NCBI RefSeq assembly: GCF_900111405.1
Contig: NZ_FOHJ01000008.1
Location: 57,646-121,645 of the forward strand
Length of the DNA: 64,000 bases
Direction of reading: 5' to 3'
Source of the DNA: Salinibacillus kushneri
GTDB taxonomy: Bacteria; Bacillota; Bacilli; Bacillales; Alkalibacillaceae
Shown: positions 30,010-38,495 of the stretch, piece after piece
Layout: the number at the start of each line of letters is the position of its first letter
Position numbering within the stretch: position 1 is the stretch's first letter
The notes under the pieces: generated by a model
Databases searched by the model: none
What the model was told of the DNA's origin: nothing
What the model saw: only the letters and a program-made list of their open reading frames with translations
Program-made: the position numbers and the translations under genes

Positions 30010-30192
30010 ATGCTCGTTTTAAGCAGAAAAAAACTTGTGGAAGAAAAAACCAACCAATTATTAAGCGGTTATTCCGCTTATTCTGATAATGATGAACTCA
30101 TCCGACTGCTTAAACGTAATATCACAAGACATAATTTAGACGTTTTTTGCGATAAAACAGATATTGGCTGCTGGTTTATCCCTAAAAATTAA
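30010..30192 (+). CDS. Small conserved-looking protein, 60 aa
   Basis: 60-aa protein MLVLSRKKL... with charged helical middle (DNDELIRLLKRNITRH) and two Cys near the C-terminus (VFCDKTDIGCW). GAAAGGGTGAG precedes the ATG and a TATAAT (29966-29971) lies about 40 nt upstream, supporting expression. The helix-loop-helix pattern ending in RNITRHNL recalls the sporulation checkpoint peptide Sda, but the similarity is weak and I do not assign it. It lies between ytrI and nrnA. Confidence 0.6.
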   Translation: MLVLSRKKLVEEKTNQLLSGYSAYSDNDELIRLLKRNITRHNLDVFCDKTDIGCWFIPKN

Positions 30193-30265
30193 GGAGGCTA
30201 TATGTTACCTGAGGAGGCCATTTTACCAATGGCACTCCTTATATGGATTGATTATTCATTTCAAA

Positions 30266-31225
30266 TTAATTTTTATCCTCTAGATGATATTGCTTACATA
30301 CCGCTTCTAAATCTTGAATCACATTCGCTGTTTCTTCCCATGAATCTACAGATGCACCAGAGGCCAAAGGGTGCCCACCCCCATTATATTTAGCTGCCAC
30401 ATTATTGATGACAGGTCCTCTTGATCGTAATCGCACTCGAATTTCTTCCGGTTCTTCAATAAAGAATACCCAGGCAATAATTCCTTCAATATCGCCTAAA
30501 ATCCCTACTAACTGGGAAGTTTCAGCAACCGTAAGACCAAATTCCTCAAGAATATCAGCAGTAATTTTAATGGTACTAAGACCGCTTTCAGACACCGTAA
30601 AATTTTGCAATATATATCCTTTTAAACGAGCAATATTATGCTTAGTATTATATAAGTCATCATAAAGTTTCGTACGATCAAATGGGTACTGTACGAGCTC
30701 AGAAACGATTTGAAACGTTTTTGGTGTAGAACTTGGGAATAAAAAGCGTCCTGTATCTCCTACTATACCTGCATATATTAACCGAGCTGATTCTGCGTTC
30801 AGCTTAAATCCTTCCTCTTTCCCTTCTAAAAACAATTCATATATCATTTCACTTGTGGAGGATGCATCTGTATCCACCCATTCAATATCCCCATAGGAGT
30901 CAACGACAGGGTGATGATCAATCTTAATTAATTGATCCCCCTTCGCATAACGCTGGTCACAGATACGTTCCTGATTAGCTGTATCACATACGATAACTAG
31001 AGAATTTTCATATTTATCATCCTCGATTTCATCAAGCTCAGCTAAAAAACGTAAGGAAGGATCCTCTTTACCTGTGATATAAACGGCTTTTTGAGGAAAG
31101 CTTTCCTTTATAAGTTCAGAAAGACCTGCTTGTGATCCATAAGCATCAGGGTCAGGTCTTACATGACGATGAATAATAATTCGATCATATTGTTTGATTG
31201 CGGAAATGATTTCTCTTTTGGTCAA
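30266..31225 (-). CDS. nrnA: Bifunctional oligoribonuclease / pAp phosphatase NrnA
   Basis: 319-aa DHH-family phosphoesterase. Motif I is HRHVRPDPDAYGS (19-31, Asp25 and Asp27), motif II VCDTAN, motif III the DHH box IDHHPV, and the C-terminal DHHA1 domain ends GGGHPLASGA. It degrades nano-RNAs and dephosphorylates pAp from sulfate assimilation and CoA metabolism. Same neighbourhood (dnaE-ytrHI-nrnA-ytpI) as in B. subtilis. Confidence 0.96.
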   Translation of the reverse strand: MTKREIISAIKQYDRIIIHRHVRPDPDAYGSQAGLSELIKESFPQKAVYITGKEDPSLRFLAELDEIEDDKYENSLVIVCDTANQERICDQRYAKGDQLIKIDHHPVVDSYGDIEWVDTDASSTSEMIYELFLEGKEEGFKLNAESARLIYAGIVGDTGRFLFPSSTPKTFQIVSELVQYPFDRTKLYDDLYNTKHNIARLKGYILQNFTVSESGLSTIKITADILEEFGLTVAETSQLVGILGDIEGIIAWVFFIEEPEEIRVRLRSRGPVINNVAAKYNGGGHPLASGASVDSWEETANVIQDLEAVCKQYHLEDKN

Positions 31226-31382
31226 TGGAATGATTCCTCACTTTTAACGATTTTCTTATATTTACCATATCATACTACAAGATAGTAGCAAAATCTATCT
31301 CTAACCTTTACAATAAAGAGTATAACAAATATTTTATTGTTATGACCTTAATCATTATACATAACTATAGGAGCGTCGAACT

Positions 31383-31682
31383 ATGATATTTTTTCCCATT
31401 GTAATTGTTCTGTCATTAGTGTTGTATATCTTTTTCAAAGTAAGAATTTTAAGTGTAAAAGATGAACTCACCATGCGCTATACAAATGCAAAAGCACGTA
31501 TATGCCTGGGAATACTCCTCTTCTTCTTCGGGATTAACCAATATTTATTTTATGAAACAAGACTCTCATTATTTATAGGAATCATATTCGTATTCTTTGG
31601 CTTCATCCAAGCCCAATACGGATTTAAACTATTCAAATACTTTCGTAAAGAAATTCTAAGAAAAGCGGAGGCGACTGGTTAG
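31383..31682 (+). CDS. ytpI: YtpI family membrane protein with repeat-derived C-terminus
   Basis: 99-aa protein with three membrane helices (1-18, 38-56 and 58-77 approximately) and the family-like KDELTMRYTNAKAR loop. It matches YtpI by size and position beside nrnA. The last six or seven codons (RKAEATG) and the TAG stop are provided by the R1 repeat that begins at 31659 (AGAAAAGCGGAGGCGACTGG), so the native C-terminus has been replaced. Function unknown. Confidence 0.82.
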   Translation: MIFFPIVIVLSLVLYIFFKVRILSVKDELTMRYTNAKARICLGILLFFFGINQYLFYETRLSLFIGIIFVFFGFIQAQYGFKLFKYFRKEILRKAEATG

Positions 31683-31810
31683 GTCCGACAGCATAAGCAG
31701 AATACACGAAGTGGCACGCTTTTTTGCCACGTAGGGGATTATGCTTATGTCTGCTCCGGACCTAGGAGCCGCAGCTGGACAAAGAAAAGCGGAGGCGACT
31801 GGTTAGGTCC
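31659..31810. repeat. R1 element with 28-bp direct repeats
   Basis: Best-preserved R1 copy. Identical 28-bp blocks (31659-31686 and 31783-31810, starting AGAAAAGCGGAGGCGACTGG and ending TTAGGTCC) flank a palindrome: CATAAGCAGAATACACG with AGTGGCAC, loop GCTTTTTT, GCCACGTAGGGGATT and TGCTTATG; the outer arms AGGTCCG/CGGACCT also pair. The left direct repeat overlaps the 3-prime end of ytpI. Confidence 0.85.
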
Positions 31811-31819
31811 CTTAATGAT

Positions 31820-31857
31820 AAAAGCAATCTCTTTTATATTAAGAGATTGCTTTTTTA
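31820..31857. terminator. Two-way terminator between ytpI and ytoI
   Basis: 13-bp stem AAAGCAATCTCTT/AAGAGATTGCTTT (31821-31833 and 31841-31853), followed by TTTATTA on the plus strand and TTTTATC on the minus strand. It serves the convergent ytpI and ytoI. Confidence 0.9.
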
Positions 31858-33168
31858 TTAGCGGTCAATAAATTGGGCCATTAGAAGTGCTTTTCCCATC
31901 AGAACTTCATCAGAATAAATTTCAATATCAATTTTCGTAAATTTCCGTCCGATTTCTAATGGATGAGGTTTAATTTCTAACATACTTCCAAGCTGTACTG
32001 GTTTCATATAATAAATGGACAAATTTTCTACGACTAAATCTCCTTTTTTATACTGCCTTAGCATACGTGAAGAAGCCTCTGTTAAAAAGGAGGTAAAGAC
32101 ACCATACGATAGAGTACCTAAATGGTTTGTCATTTGTGGTGTTACTTCTGAAAAGTAGGTCGTGTTCGTTCCGTCCTCTAGTAACTCCATTTGATTGGAA
32201 ACCAGATCGTCTATTGTTTCACCTACCTGGGGCTGTCTTTGAAGCTGCTGGAGGCCTTTAATAACATCCTGACGGGTGATGATACCTTGAAAATGCCCCT
32301 GAAGATCAACAACTGGAATTAACTCTATTCCTTCCCATACCATGGAATGAGCGGTATTGGCCAATGAAGTTTTCGTTTGAACGGTCATAGGATTTTTTGT
32401 CATGACTTTATGTATAGGTGAATTCTGATCTTTCCCGATAACATCCTTTGAGGTAACCATTCCTACAACACGTTGATCATCATCAATAACAGGGTAACGG
32501 CTATGACCGGTCCTTTCATTTAACTCGTACCATTTTTCTACAATGTCAGTTGACTTGAGGTACTGAGATTGTTCGAGCGTAGTGAAGATATCATCTACAA
32601 TTATGATTTCTTTTTTTATCAACTGGTCGTATATAGCACGGTTAATCATAGTAGCAACAGTAAATGTATCATAGGTAGTTGAAATAATTGGAAGGTCTTT
32701 TTCATCCGCAAGTTCTTTAACATGATCCTCGGTATCAAAACCTCCTGTAATTAAAACGGCCGCACCAGCTTTTAATGCTAGTTCCTGTGCATTGATACGA
32801 TTTCCCACAATCAAAAGTGAATCCGCCTCTGTATACCTCATCATCGCTTCTAATTTCATCGCACCAATGACAAACTTATTCAAGGTTTTATAAAGGCCCT
32901 CTCGTCCCCCTAAAACTTGTCCATCAACAATATTAATAATTTCAGCGAACGTTAATTGTTCAATGTTATCTTTCTTTTTTGTTTCAATTCGTATGGTTCC
33001 AACACGTTCAATGGTACTTACATAGCCAATGTTTTCTGCTTCTTTAATCGCACGATAGGCCGTACCTTCACTTACATTCAATTCCTTAGCAATTCTTCTT
33101 ACAGATATTTTACTGCCAATGGATAATGATTCGATATACTCTAATATTTGCTCGTGTTTAGTCGCCAT
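31858..33168 (-). CDS. ytoI: HTH-DRTGG-CBS-hot-dog protein YtoI
   Basis: 436-aa four-part protein: an N-terminal winged helix (about 1-65, VRRIAKELNVSEGTAYRAIK), a DRTGG domain (about 70-180), a CBS pair (about 195-305, TGHSRYPVIDDDQRVVG and IELIPVVDLQGHFQG) and a C-terminal hot-dog/thioesterase-like domain (about 325-436). CBS and DRTGG domains suggest adenine-nucleotide binding, and the HTH suggests DNA binding; the ligand is unknown. The same architecture and position are found in B. subtilis YtoI. Confidence 0.88.
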   Translation of the reverse strand: MATKHEQILEYIESLSIGSKISVRRIAKELNVSEGTAYRAIKEAENIGYVSTIERVGTIRIETKKKDNIEQLTFAEIINIVDGQVLGGREGLYKTLNKFVIGAMKLEAMMRYTEADSLLIVGNRINAQELALKAGAAVLITGGFDTEDHVKELADEKDLPIISTTYDTFTVATMINRAIYDQLIKKEIIIVDDIFTTLEQSQYLKSTDIVEKWYELNERTGHSRYPVIDDDQRVVGMVTSKDVIGKDQNSPIHKVMTKNPMTVQTKTSLANTAHSMVWEGIELIPVVDLQGHFQGIITRQDVIKGLQQLQRQPQVGETIDDLVSNQMELLEDGTNTTYFSEVTPQMTNHLGTLSYGVFTSFLTEASSRMLRQYKKGDLVVENLSIYYMKPVQLGSMLEIKPHPLEIGRKFTKIDIEIYSDEVLMGKALLMAQFIDR

Positions 33169-33238
33169 GTGGGGTTCACCAAACTTTCGATATCAATTTA
33201 CATGTCTAGTAATATTATACCTGTGAAAGTTGTCACCT

Positions 33239-33466
33239 TCAATTTTGTTTTACAAAAATTCTTTTATTTTCACTATGTTCTACGGATTTTCCTGATTTAA
33301 TATCTAATAGAACCCCCAAGTTAGCACCTGCGACAAGCACAAAAAATACAATCCAGGCTGCCCAAAATAATGAACTGGCCGACGTAGTCATCTCTCGTAT
33401 TGAAGGCAATGCTAAATATAAAAAATAGCAGGCAATAAGCAATTTTAATAAGGCATTTCGCTTCAT
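33239..33466 (-). CDS. Small membrane protein, 75 aa
   Basis: Two hydrophobic helices (LLKLLIACYFLYLALP and SLFWAAWIVFFVLVAGANLGVLL), a short polar loop and a charged C-terminus (SGKSVEHSENKRIFVKQN). I start it at 33466 (MKRNALLK); GAGGGAG lies 11 nt upstream, and GTG or ATG codons slightly earlier are alternatives. I do not recognise the family. It sits between ytkL and ytoI on the same strand, and has neither an obvious partner nor a transporter signature. Confidence 0.65.
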   Translation of the reverse strand: MKRNALLKLLIACYFLYLALPSIREMTTSASSLFWAAWIVFFVLVAGANLGVLLDIKSGKSVEHSENKRIFVKQN

Positions 33467-33551
33467 CACATCCATCACTCCCTCATATCGTTTTTATCAT
33501 TATATGTACAAGTACTTATGTAAATGTATAGGAAGGTTGGCCTATGGTTGC

Positions 33552-33590
33552 ACAAAAAATCCCCTTGCCAAAGCAAGGGAAAAATCCTTC
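33552..33590 (-). terminator. Terminator of ytkL
   Basis: Stem CCCTTGC/GCAAGGG (33562-33568 and 33573-33579), with the minus strand running into GGATTTTTTG. It lies just 3-prime of the ytkL stop codon. Confidence 0.85.
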
Positions 33591-33601
33591 AATCTTGTCT
33601 T

Positions 33602-34282
33602 TTAGAGTTCTAATGAATCTCCTGCATGCATTACCTTTCCGGTACCTTGCTTCAATTTTTCTACAAAAGCGTTTGGATCTTGTTGAATTACAGGAAAAGT
33701 ATTGTAATGGACAGGGACTACTTGTTTGGCCTGAACCCACTCGGATGCAATAGCTGCATCATCAGGTCCCATTGTAAAATTATCTCCAATTGGCAAAAAG
33801 GCTAAATCGATGTTATTTTGTTCACCAATCAATTTCAAATCAGAAAATAAGCCCGTATCCCCGGCATGATAGATGGTTTTTCCTTCTGCAAATAATAAGA
33901 TCCCGGCAGGCATTCCGGTGTAATGGACTGTACCATTTTCATCTGTATAACTCGAGCTATGGAAAGCTTTAGTTAATTTAATAGTGCCAAAATCAAATGA
34001 TTGACTGCCTCCTAAATTAATAGGATGTGTGTTTAAACCCTGTGAGCTTAAGTAGTCGGCCAGTTCAACCGGAGCTACCACTAAAGCATTATTACGTTTT
34101 GCAATGGAAACTGTATCCCCTACATGATCATTATGCCCGTGTGTCAATAAGATTACATCAGTGTTCACGCTATCTGCGTTTAAATCACATTGTTCATTTC
34201 CTGAGATGAATGGATCAATTAGAATCGTCTGACTCCCAATTTCCAGTTTTACTACTGAATGTCCATGATAAGAAATTTTCAT
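33602..34282 (-). CDS. ytkL: Metallo-beta-lactamase-fold hydrolase YtkL (UPF0173)
   Basis: 226-aa metal-dependent hydrolase. The metal motif [11 protein letters not shown] lies near residue 48, with further His/Asp ligands in [18 protein letters not shown] and VPVHYNTFP. This is the UPF0173 subfamily, which lacks the extra domains of RNase J or glyoxalase II. The physiological substrate is not known. It follows the spermidine-synthase-like gene by 41 nt on the same strand, so it may be read through from the PspA cluster. Confidence 0.9.
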   Translation of the reverse strand: MKISYHGHSVVKLEIGSQTILIDPFISGNEQCDLNADSVNTDVILLTHGHNDHVGDTVSIAKRNNALVVAPVELADYLSSQGLNTHPINLGGSQSFDFGTIKLTKAFHSSSYTDENGTVHYTGMPAGILLFAEGKTIYHAGDTGLFSDLKLIGEQNNIDLAFLPIGDNFTMGPDDAAIASEWVQAKQVVPVHYNTFPVIQQDPNAFVEKLKQGTGKVMHAGDSLEL

Positions 34283-34323
34283 TTTACCATTCCTCCTCTT
34301 TAATTATATAAACCTATACCCTA

Positions 34324-35865
34324 TTAATAGTTTATCCATGCCTCCTCATATTTTTCAAGTAGATGAGGGTTTATTAGGGTATTGGGTTCAATAGGAATTA
34401 CGTGTCCATTTTCGACAATTTCACTATCCTCATCCTTGCCAAATTCGGTAAGACTTAAAAGCATGTCCGTTGTCAAAAAGCGAGTTTCTGCTTTTACTTC
34501 CAATTGATTTACATCAATATTTTCACAGCTTGCCATCACAAATCCCCAATTTCCAAAGCTCGGCACATCAACATGAAAGTTTTCTACATTAAGCCCTGTA
34601 TCTGAAATAGTTTCAGAAATCGTCCAATAAACTTGTGGAGCGAAAACCGGACTTGTTGATTGTACCATCATAGCGCCATCAGGCTTTAAATGGTTCCGTA
34701 CAAGAGAGTAAAATTCCTTTGTATATAATTTGTTTAAGCTTTCATTGTTGGGATCAGGTAAATCTACCAGAATGACATCATAAAACTGGTTTGAACCTTC
34801 AAGGTATTCAAACGCGTCCTGGTGTTTGATATTCACCTTTTCATCCTGTAAAGCACCTTCATTTAACTTCACTAAGTGATAGCTTTTGCTGGCTAATTCT
34901 ACTACGGCAGGATCCAAATCTACCAGCGTGATTTCACCTGTATCTTCATACTTTAATAGCTCTCTTATTGCTAAGCCGTCTCCACCGCCTAAAACCAGAA
35001 TGCGATCGTGACTTTCTACTTGAGACATAACAGGGTGAACAAGAACTTCATGATAACGATATTCATCTGTTGAACTAAACTGTAAGCCGCCATCTAAATA
35101 TAATCGGGTATCGCCCTTTTCCTTCGTTAATACAATCTTTTGGTATTGGGTATCTTCCATATAAATAATAGGATCTTTATACATTTGTTGTTCAAACGAA
35201 AAGGCTATCTTTTCACCCAAAAACAATCCAGCTACAAGAAATATACCGATTATAACCCCGACTAATCCATGTTTCTTCCAGTCCTGTATTTCATCCCTAA
35301 ACAGCCAGAGAATATATAAAGCTACACTTAAGTTGATACAGCCCACAAAAAAGGCGCTTTTGACCATCCCTAACTCAGGACGCAGCAAAAAAACAAATAA
35401 GAGCCCGCCGATAAGCCCACCTGCATAATCGGAAAATAATACTCGTGCCGTACTCTTATTTAATGTAACCCCTAAATTATTTGCCTTTCGAATTAAGACA
35501 GGCAGTTCAACTCCTGTTAATCCCCCTACAATAAGGGTTATCATATACAAATAAAGAGACTCCGTACCAGCTGGCAAAAAGGCTGTAACACCAAACATGG
35601 TAAAACTGGAAAAACCTCCAAAGATGGCGACCATAAATTCAATCCATACAAAGGAGATAATTAAATTTGTCGTTACTTTTTCACTCAAACTTGCTCCAAT
35701 TCCCATACCCGTTAAAAACAACGAAATCGTAAGGGTGTATTGCTTTACACCGTCGCCTAATATATAAGAACCTAAGGCACCAAATATGACTTCGAAAATA
35801 ATACCGCAAATCGAAACAATACCTGATGCCCAATAGATCATTTTACTTTTCTGTTCTGCATTCAA
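34324..35865 (-). CDS. Membrane-anchored spermidine-synthase-like aminopropyltransferase
   Basis: 513-aa fusion-type protein: seven or eight transmembrane helices (about 10-215) followed by a spermidine-synthase-fold domain (about 225-480). The AdoMet-type binding loop is LVLGGGDGLAIREL, the acidic loop is TLVDLDPAVVEL, and the substrate/aminopropyl loop is ILVDLPDPN. It is far longer than the soluble SpeE (about 280 aa). DUF350, the DUF4247 lipoprotein, PspA and DUF4178 lie directly upstream. Comparative work has reported this association and proposed polyamine-type modification at the envelope; the substrate here is not known. speD at the window start could supply the donor. Confidence 0.88.
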   Translation of the reverse strand: MNAEQKSKMIYWASGIVSICGIIFEVIFGALGSYILGDGVKQYTLTISLFLTGMGIGASLSEKVTTNLIISFVWIEFMVAIFGGFSSFTMFGVTAFLPAGTESLYLYMITLIVGGLTGVELPVLIRKANNLGVTLNKSTARVLFSDYAGGLIGGLLFVFLLRPELGMVKSAFFVGCINLSVALYILWLFRDEIQDWKKHGLVGVIIGIFLVAGLFLGEKIAFSFEQQMYKDPIIYMEDTQYQKIVLTKEKGDTRLYLDGGLQFSSTDEYRYHEVLVHPVMSQVESHDRILVLGGGDGLAIRELLKYEDTGEITLVDLDPAVVELASKSYHLVKLNEGALQDEKVNIKHQDAFEYLEGSNQFYDVILVDLPDPNNESLNKLYTKEFYSLVRNHLKPDGAMMVQSTSPVFAPQVYWTISETISDTGLNVENFHVDVPSFGNWGFVMASCENIDVNQLEVKAETRFLTTDMLLSLTEFGKDEDSEIVENGHVIPIEPNTLINPHLLEKYEEAWINY

Positions 35866-35881
35866 TAGTTACACCACTCTA

Positions 35882-36274
35882 TTATGTAATCGACGCTCCG
35901 ATAGTAAATCCAAGTCCAATAGATACAGCTAAAGAAACAATACCTACAGCCAGGTTGCCTTCTTTCAGTTTCTCTTCAACAGAAAACTTTCTGGTTAATC
36001 CTTCAAAAACAAAGTAAGCAATTAGTTGCAGCAGCACACCAAATGCTCCCCATATTACGGTTTCCGCTATATTAATACTGTGATAAATGGCAAAGGCTAA
36101 AATGATACAGATTCCAATGATTTTACCTGAAATCGCTAAAGCTACTGCTGTATTTCCCTGCTGTATTTCTTCCCAGTCCTTGTATTTCGTTACCAGTTCA
36201 AAAATAACTAATCCTACGATAACTACCAATATCGCAATCACAAAATATAAAAATGTGTATAAAAATGGACCCAT
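35882..36274 (-). CDS. DUF350 membrane protein
   Basis: 130-aa protein with four hydrophobic helices and the DUF350 signature arrangement: a paired repeat of a helix pair with GLxxFExxT/K (VIFELVTKYKDWEEI in the first half, VFEGLTRKFSVEEKL in the second) and small-residue ends GNTAVALAISGKIIG and GNLAVGIVSLAVSIG. Related proteins accompany PspA and ATP-grasp or spermidine-synthase genes in many bacteria. It precedes the aminopropyltransferase-like gene by 16 nt, so they are very probably co-transcribed. Confidence 0.9.
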   Translation of the reverse strand: MGPFLYTFLYFVIAILVVIVGLVIFELVTKYKDWEEIQQGNTAVALAISGKIIGICIILAFAIYHSINIAETVIWGAFGVLLQLIAYFVFEGLTRKFSVEEKLKEGNLAVGIVSLAVSIGLGFTIGASIT

Positions 36275-36292
36275 GTTATAACTCTCCTCCTT

Positions 36293-36928
36293 TTATTTAC
36301 CTACACCAGGTCCTCCTCCTCTAGAAGAAAACCCTCGAAATGATCCAGCACTTCCGGAACGATATTTTTGGGTATTCATGTAACCACCATAACAATCTCC
36401 GCCTGCACAGCGATTCGACCGTTTCTTTGCCCAATCGTCAACATCTAATACATCATCAAGTAACCATAATGCAAAAAAGCCGTTGAAATAGTTAGGAGAA
36501 TAATGATTCCTTACAAATTCTGTTGTTGCCAATTCAATAAGGAGTAAACCATCTTCATTTTCATCCATTTGTAACGTTAAAATATCATCGGAGTAAATCA
36601 ATACTTGTTTTTGATTTTGAACGTCACTTACTTCTTCGGGATTTGTTCCTTGTTCGAGTAAATTTGCAAGCTCATCCAGCGAAAACTGTCTTGTTCCATA
36701 GATTCTTGTGGTTTCATTCGTTCCTTCCGAAATGACGTCAACTAATGTAAAATTATCCTCTAATAAATTTTCGATGGTTGAATAGGTTTGTCCTTCTATA
36801 TTTTCGGTAACCTGTTCTTTTGATTCAGGGTCCAGATTAGACCCGGACATCCCCCGTTCAGATCCAAAGCCACCGCATCCGGAAAGAAACAGGAGTCCAA
36901 ACATGAATAAAAAGACATATCGCTTCAA
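36293..36928 (-). CDS. DUF4247-type lipoprotein
   Basis: 211-aa secreted lipoprotein. Starting at TTG (36928, 5 nt after GGAGGGG), it has KRYVFLFMFGLLFLSGC with a lipobox LSGC and an acylated Cys. A polar domain (about 30-150) follows, and the last part has a Cys pair (RCAGGDCYGG) and a Gly/Ser/Arg-rich tail (SRGGGPGVGK). It precedes DUF350 by 18 nt. The DUF4247 name is from context and composition; function unknown, presumably at the outer face of the membrane. Confidence 0.8.
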   Translation of the reverse strand: MKRYVFLFMFGLLFLSGCGGFGSERGMSGSNLDPESKEQVTENIEGQTYSTIENLLEDNFTLVDVISEGTNETTRIYGTRQFSLDELANLLEQGTNPEEVSDVQNQKQVLIYSDDILTLQMDENEDGLLLIELATTEFVRNHYSPNYFNGFFALWLLDDVLDVDDWAKKRSNRCAGGDCYGGYMNTQKYRSGSAGSFRGFSSRGGGPGVGK

Positions 36929-37023
36929 AACATCCCCTCCTTCCCACAGAAAGCTCAAATTGATGTTTTTATGAATCGTGTTTATGTAAAAATGTATCTA
37001 TTTAGAAAGTACCATAAAGATAA

Positions 37024-37064
37024 CAGAATAGCCAGACCACCTTCAGGTAGTCATGGCTATTCGT
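37024..37064. terminator. Strong hairpin after pspA
   Basis: Stem GAATAGCCA/TGGCTATTC (37026-37034 and 37054-37062), extended inward by GACCACC/GGTAGTC. On the plus strand it runs into GTTTTTAAAT; on the minus strand (the pspA direction) the tail is only TGTTATCTTT, so it may terminate pspA transcripts only partly and let some reach the DUF4247 gene. Confidence 0.65.
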
Positions 37065-37075
37065 TTTTAAATAGT

Positions 37076-37747
37076 CTATTCTTTACCTAATTTCTTTTTC
37101 AAATCAGATAATTCATCATCTACATTACTGGATTTCTCAAGCTCATTAAATTCGTCATCCAGTGAACGGCTCTCAGAGGATAAGTCCTCGCTAGTTTCTG
37201 CTTCAGCTTCATATTTCAAAACCTTTTCTTCCATTCGCTCAAATCCTTGCTTGGACTCATCATTACCAATTGAAGACATCGTTCGATTCATTTTCGTACG
37301 GGTTTTAGCTGATTCTGCGCGAGCTTTCAGTGTATCTTTTTTAAGCTTCATTTCACGATATTCATTCTTCATCTCGTCAAGCTTGGAACGGAGATTTTCT
37401 GAATCTTGTTTTGCTCGTTCCCAGGAAGCCTTCAATTGTTCAGCCTGCTGTTCATGGTTCTTCTTATCCTCAAGTGCTCGACGTGCCAGATCATCATTTC
37501 CTGCTTCAATAGCTGTCTCGGCTTGATCTTGACGTTTATCCACCATAGCTTGAGCATCATCATATTTTCTTTTTAACATCTTCTCATTTGCAATTTGCTT
37601 AGCAATAGCACTTTCAGATTCCCGAATATCCTCTTCCATATCTCTCATAAATTGATCCAGCATCTTAACTGGATCTTCTGCCTTATCCAGCATAGAATTC
37701 AGCTCCGAACTAACAACGGTTTTCATGCGCTTAAAAAATTTAAACAT
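37076..37747 (-). CDS. pspA: PspA/IM30/Vipp1-family envelope-stress protein
   Basis: 223-aa almost wholly helical protein. The N-terminal amphipathic helix FKFFKRMKTVVSSELNSMLD and the start of the coiled coil (EDPVKMLDQFMRDMEEDI) are characteristic. Long coiled coil to about 165, then an acidic tail with DDELSDLKKKLGKE. The family belongs to the ESCRT-III-like membrane-remodelling proteins and protects the membrane under stress. It lies downstream of the DUF4178 gene, 31 nt away, behind a sigma-W-like promoter; B. subtilis pspA is a sigma-W target. Confidence 0.94.
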   Translation of the reverse strand: MFKFFKRMKTVVSSELNSMLDKAEDPVKMLDQFMRDMEEDIRESESAIAKQIANEKMLKRKYDDAQAMVDKRQDQAETAIEAGNDDLARRALEDKKNHEQQAEQLKASWERAKQDSENLRSKLDEMKNEYREMKLKKDTLKARAESAKTRTKMNRTMSSIGNDESKQGFERMEEKVLKYEAEAETSEDLSSESRSLDDEFNELEKSSNVDDELSDLKKKLGKE

Positions 37748-37778
37748 TCTAAAATCCTCCTTTATTTTATAAAGCTTG

Positions 37779-38288
37779 CTAATATGAACCTGCTATGATT
37801 TTTATTTCATATTCCTTTATTGGATAGCCCTTACTCACTTCTACTTCTGATCCCCAATTTTCTACACTTAAAAAATTTTCCTCATGCTCATCAATATAGT
37901 CTGCATAATGTACATTAAGACCACTCAATGACTCACTTCTTCCAAAACCTGAGACTTGTGCGTGGCCATCTTCCTTTAAGTGATAAGTAGCCCCTTCATA
38001 CTCTAGAGTTTCAGGATAAGGATCTGAAACAGGAAACTGAATCTTTTTATATACTCCTACTTCTAATTCATCATCCATTTCAGCAGACAACCAAATATAA
38101 TTTCTTCCCTGGAGAAGTTGATATACCGTCCATTTGAATCCGGAATCACGATATTCAATTTTTCCTACAACCTCATAATCTGTAAGATCATAAGAAACAA
38201 TATCACCCACTTCCATATTTAGGACGGTTCTTTGCTTAATTTCTGGTTTTTGATCCTTCTTTCCAAAGAGTTTTGAAAAGATGCCCAA
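37779..38288 (-). CDS. DUF4178-domain protein
   Basis: 169-aa soluble protein, starting with a basic tail (FSKLFGKKDQKPE) and containing one DUF4178 domain: NMEVGDIVSYDLTDYEVVGKI, WTVYQLLQGRNYIWLSAE, and a C-terminal VENWGSEVEVSKGYPIKEYEI (each within family style). I start it at TTG 38288, about 6 nt after GCGAGGTG. DUF4178 is found with PspA, DUF350 and polyamine-synthase genes. It is first in the operon and probably cytoplasmic; its biochemical role is unknown. Confidence 0.82.
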   Translation of the reverse strand: MGIFSKLFGKKDQKPEIKQRTVLNMEVGDIVSYDLTDYEVVGKIEYRDSGFKWTVYQLLQGRNYIWLSAEMDDELEVGVYKKIQFPVSDPYPETLEYEGATYHLKEDGHAQVSGFGRSESLSGLNVHYADYIDEHEENFLSVENWGSEVEVSKGYPIKEYEIKIIAGSY

Positions 38289-38344
38289 ATCGTTCACCTC
38301 GCTTTGCTGTGGTAAGGGGGTCTTATTGAATTTTATATTTGTAG

Positions 38345-38371
38345 TACGATTTTAGCCATAAATAGGTTTCA
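38345..38371 (-). promoter_or_regulatory. Sigma-W-like ECF promoter of the DUF4178-pspA operon
   Basis: On the minus strand TGAAAC (38366-38371) is followed after 17 nt by CGTA (38345-38348), the two elements of the sigma-W consensus. It lies about 57 nt upstream of the DUF4178 start. B. subtilis pspA is controlled by sigma-W, so the match is in the right place. Confidence 0.7.
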
Positions 38372-38495
38372 ACTTAACTAATTTTTTTACATGGAAAACG
38401 AAATCATCACAAAACAAAATTCCAGGATGGGCTAACAGGGTTACTTTATTTTTATTTTAATCATTGATAAAGTCTAATTAGAAGGAGGATATATA

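Noticed and set aside
31659-31810. R1 as a riboswitch
   Set aside because: The copies are in the same orientation regardless of the gene direction and lie downstream as well as upstream of genes.
36930-37023. A second sigma-W promoter before the DUF4247 gene
   Set aside because: No TGAAAC/CGTA pair was found on the minus strand; transcription probably comes from read-through of the hairpin after pspA.
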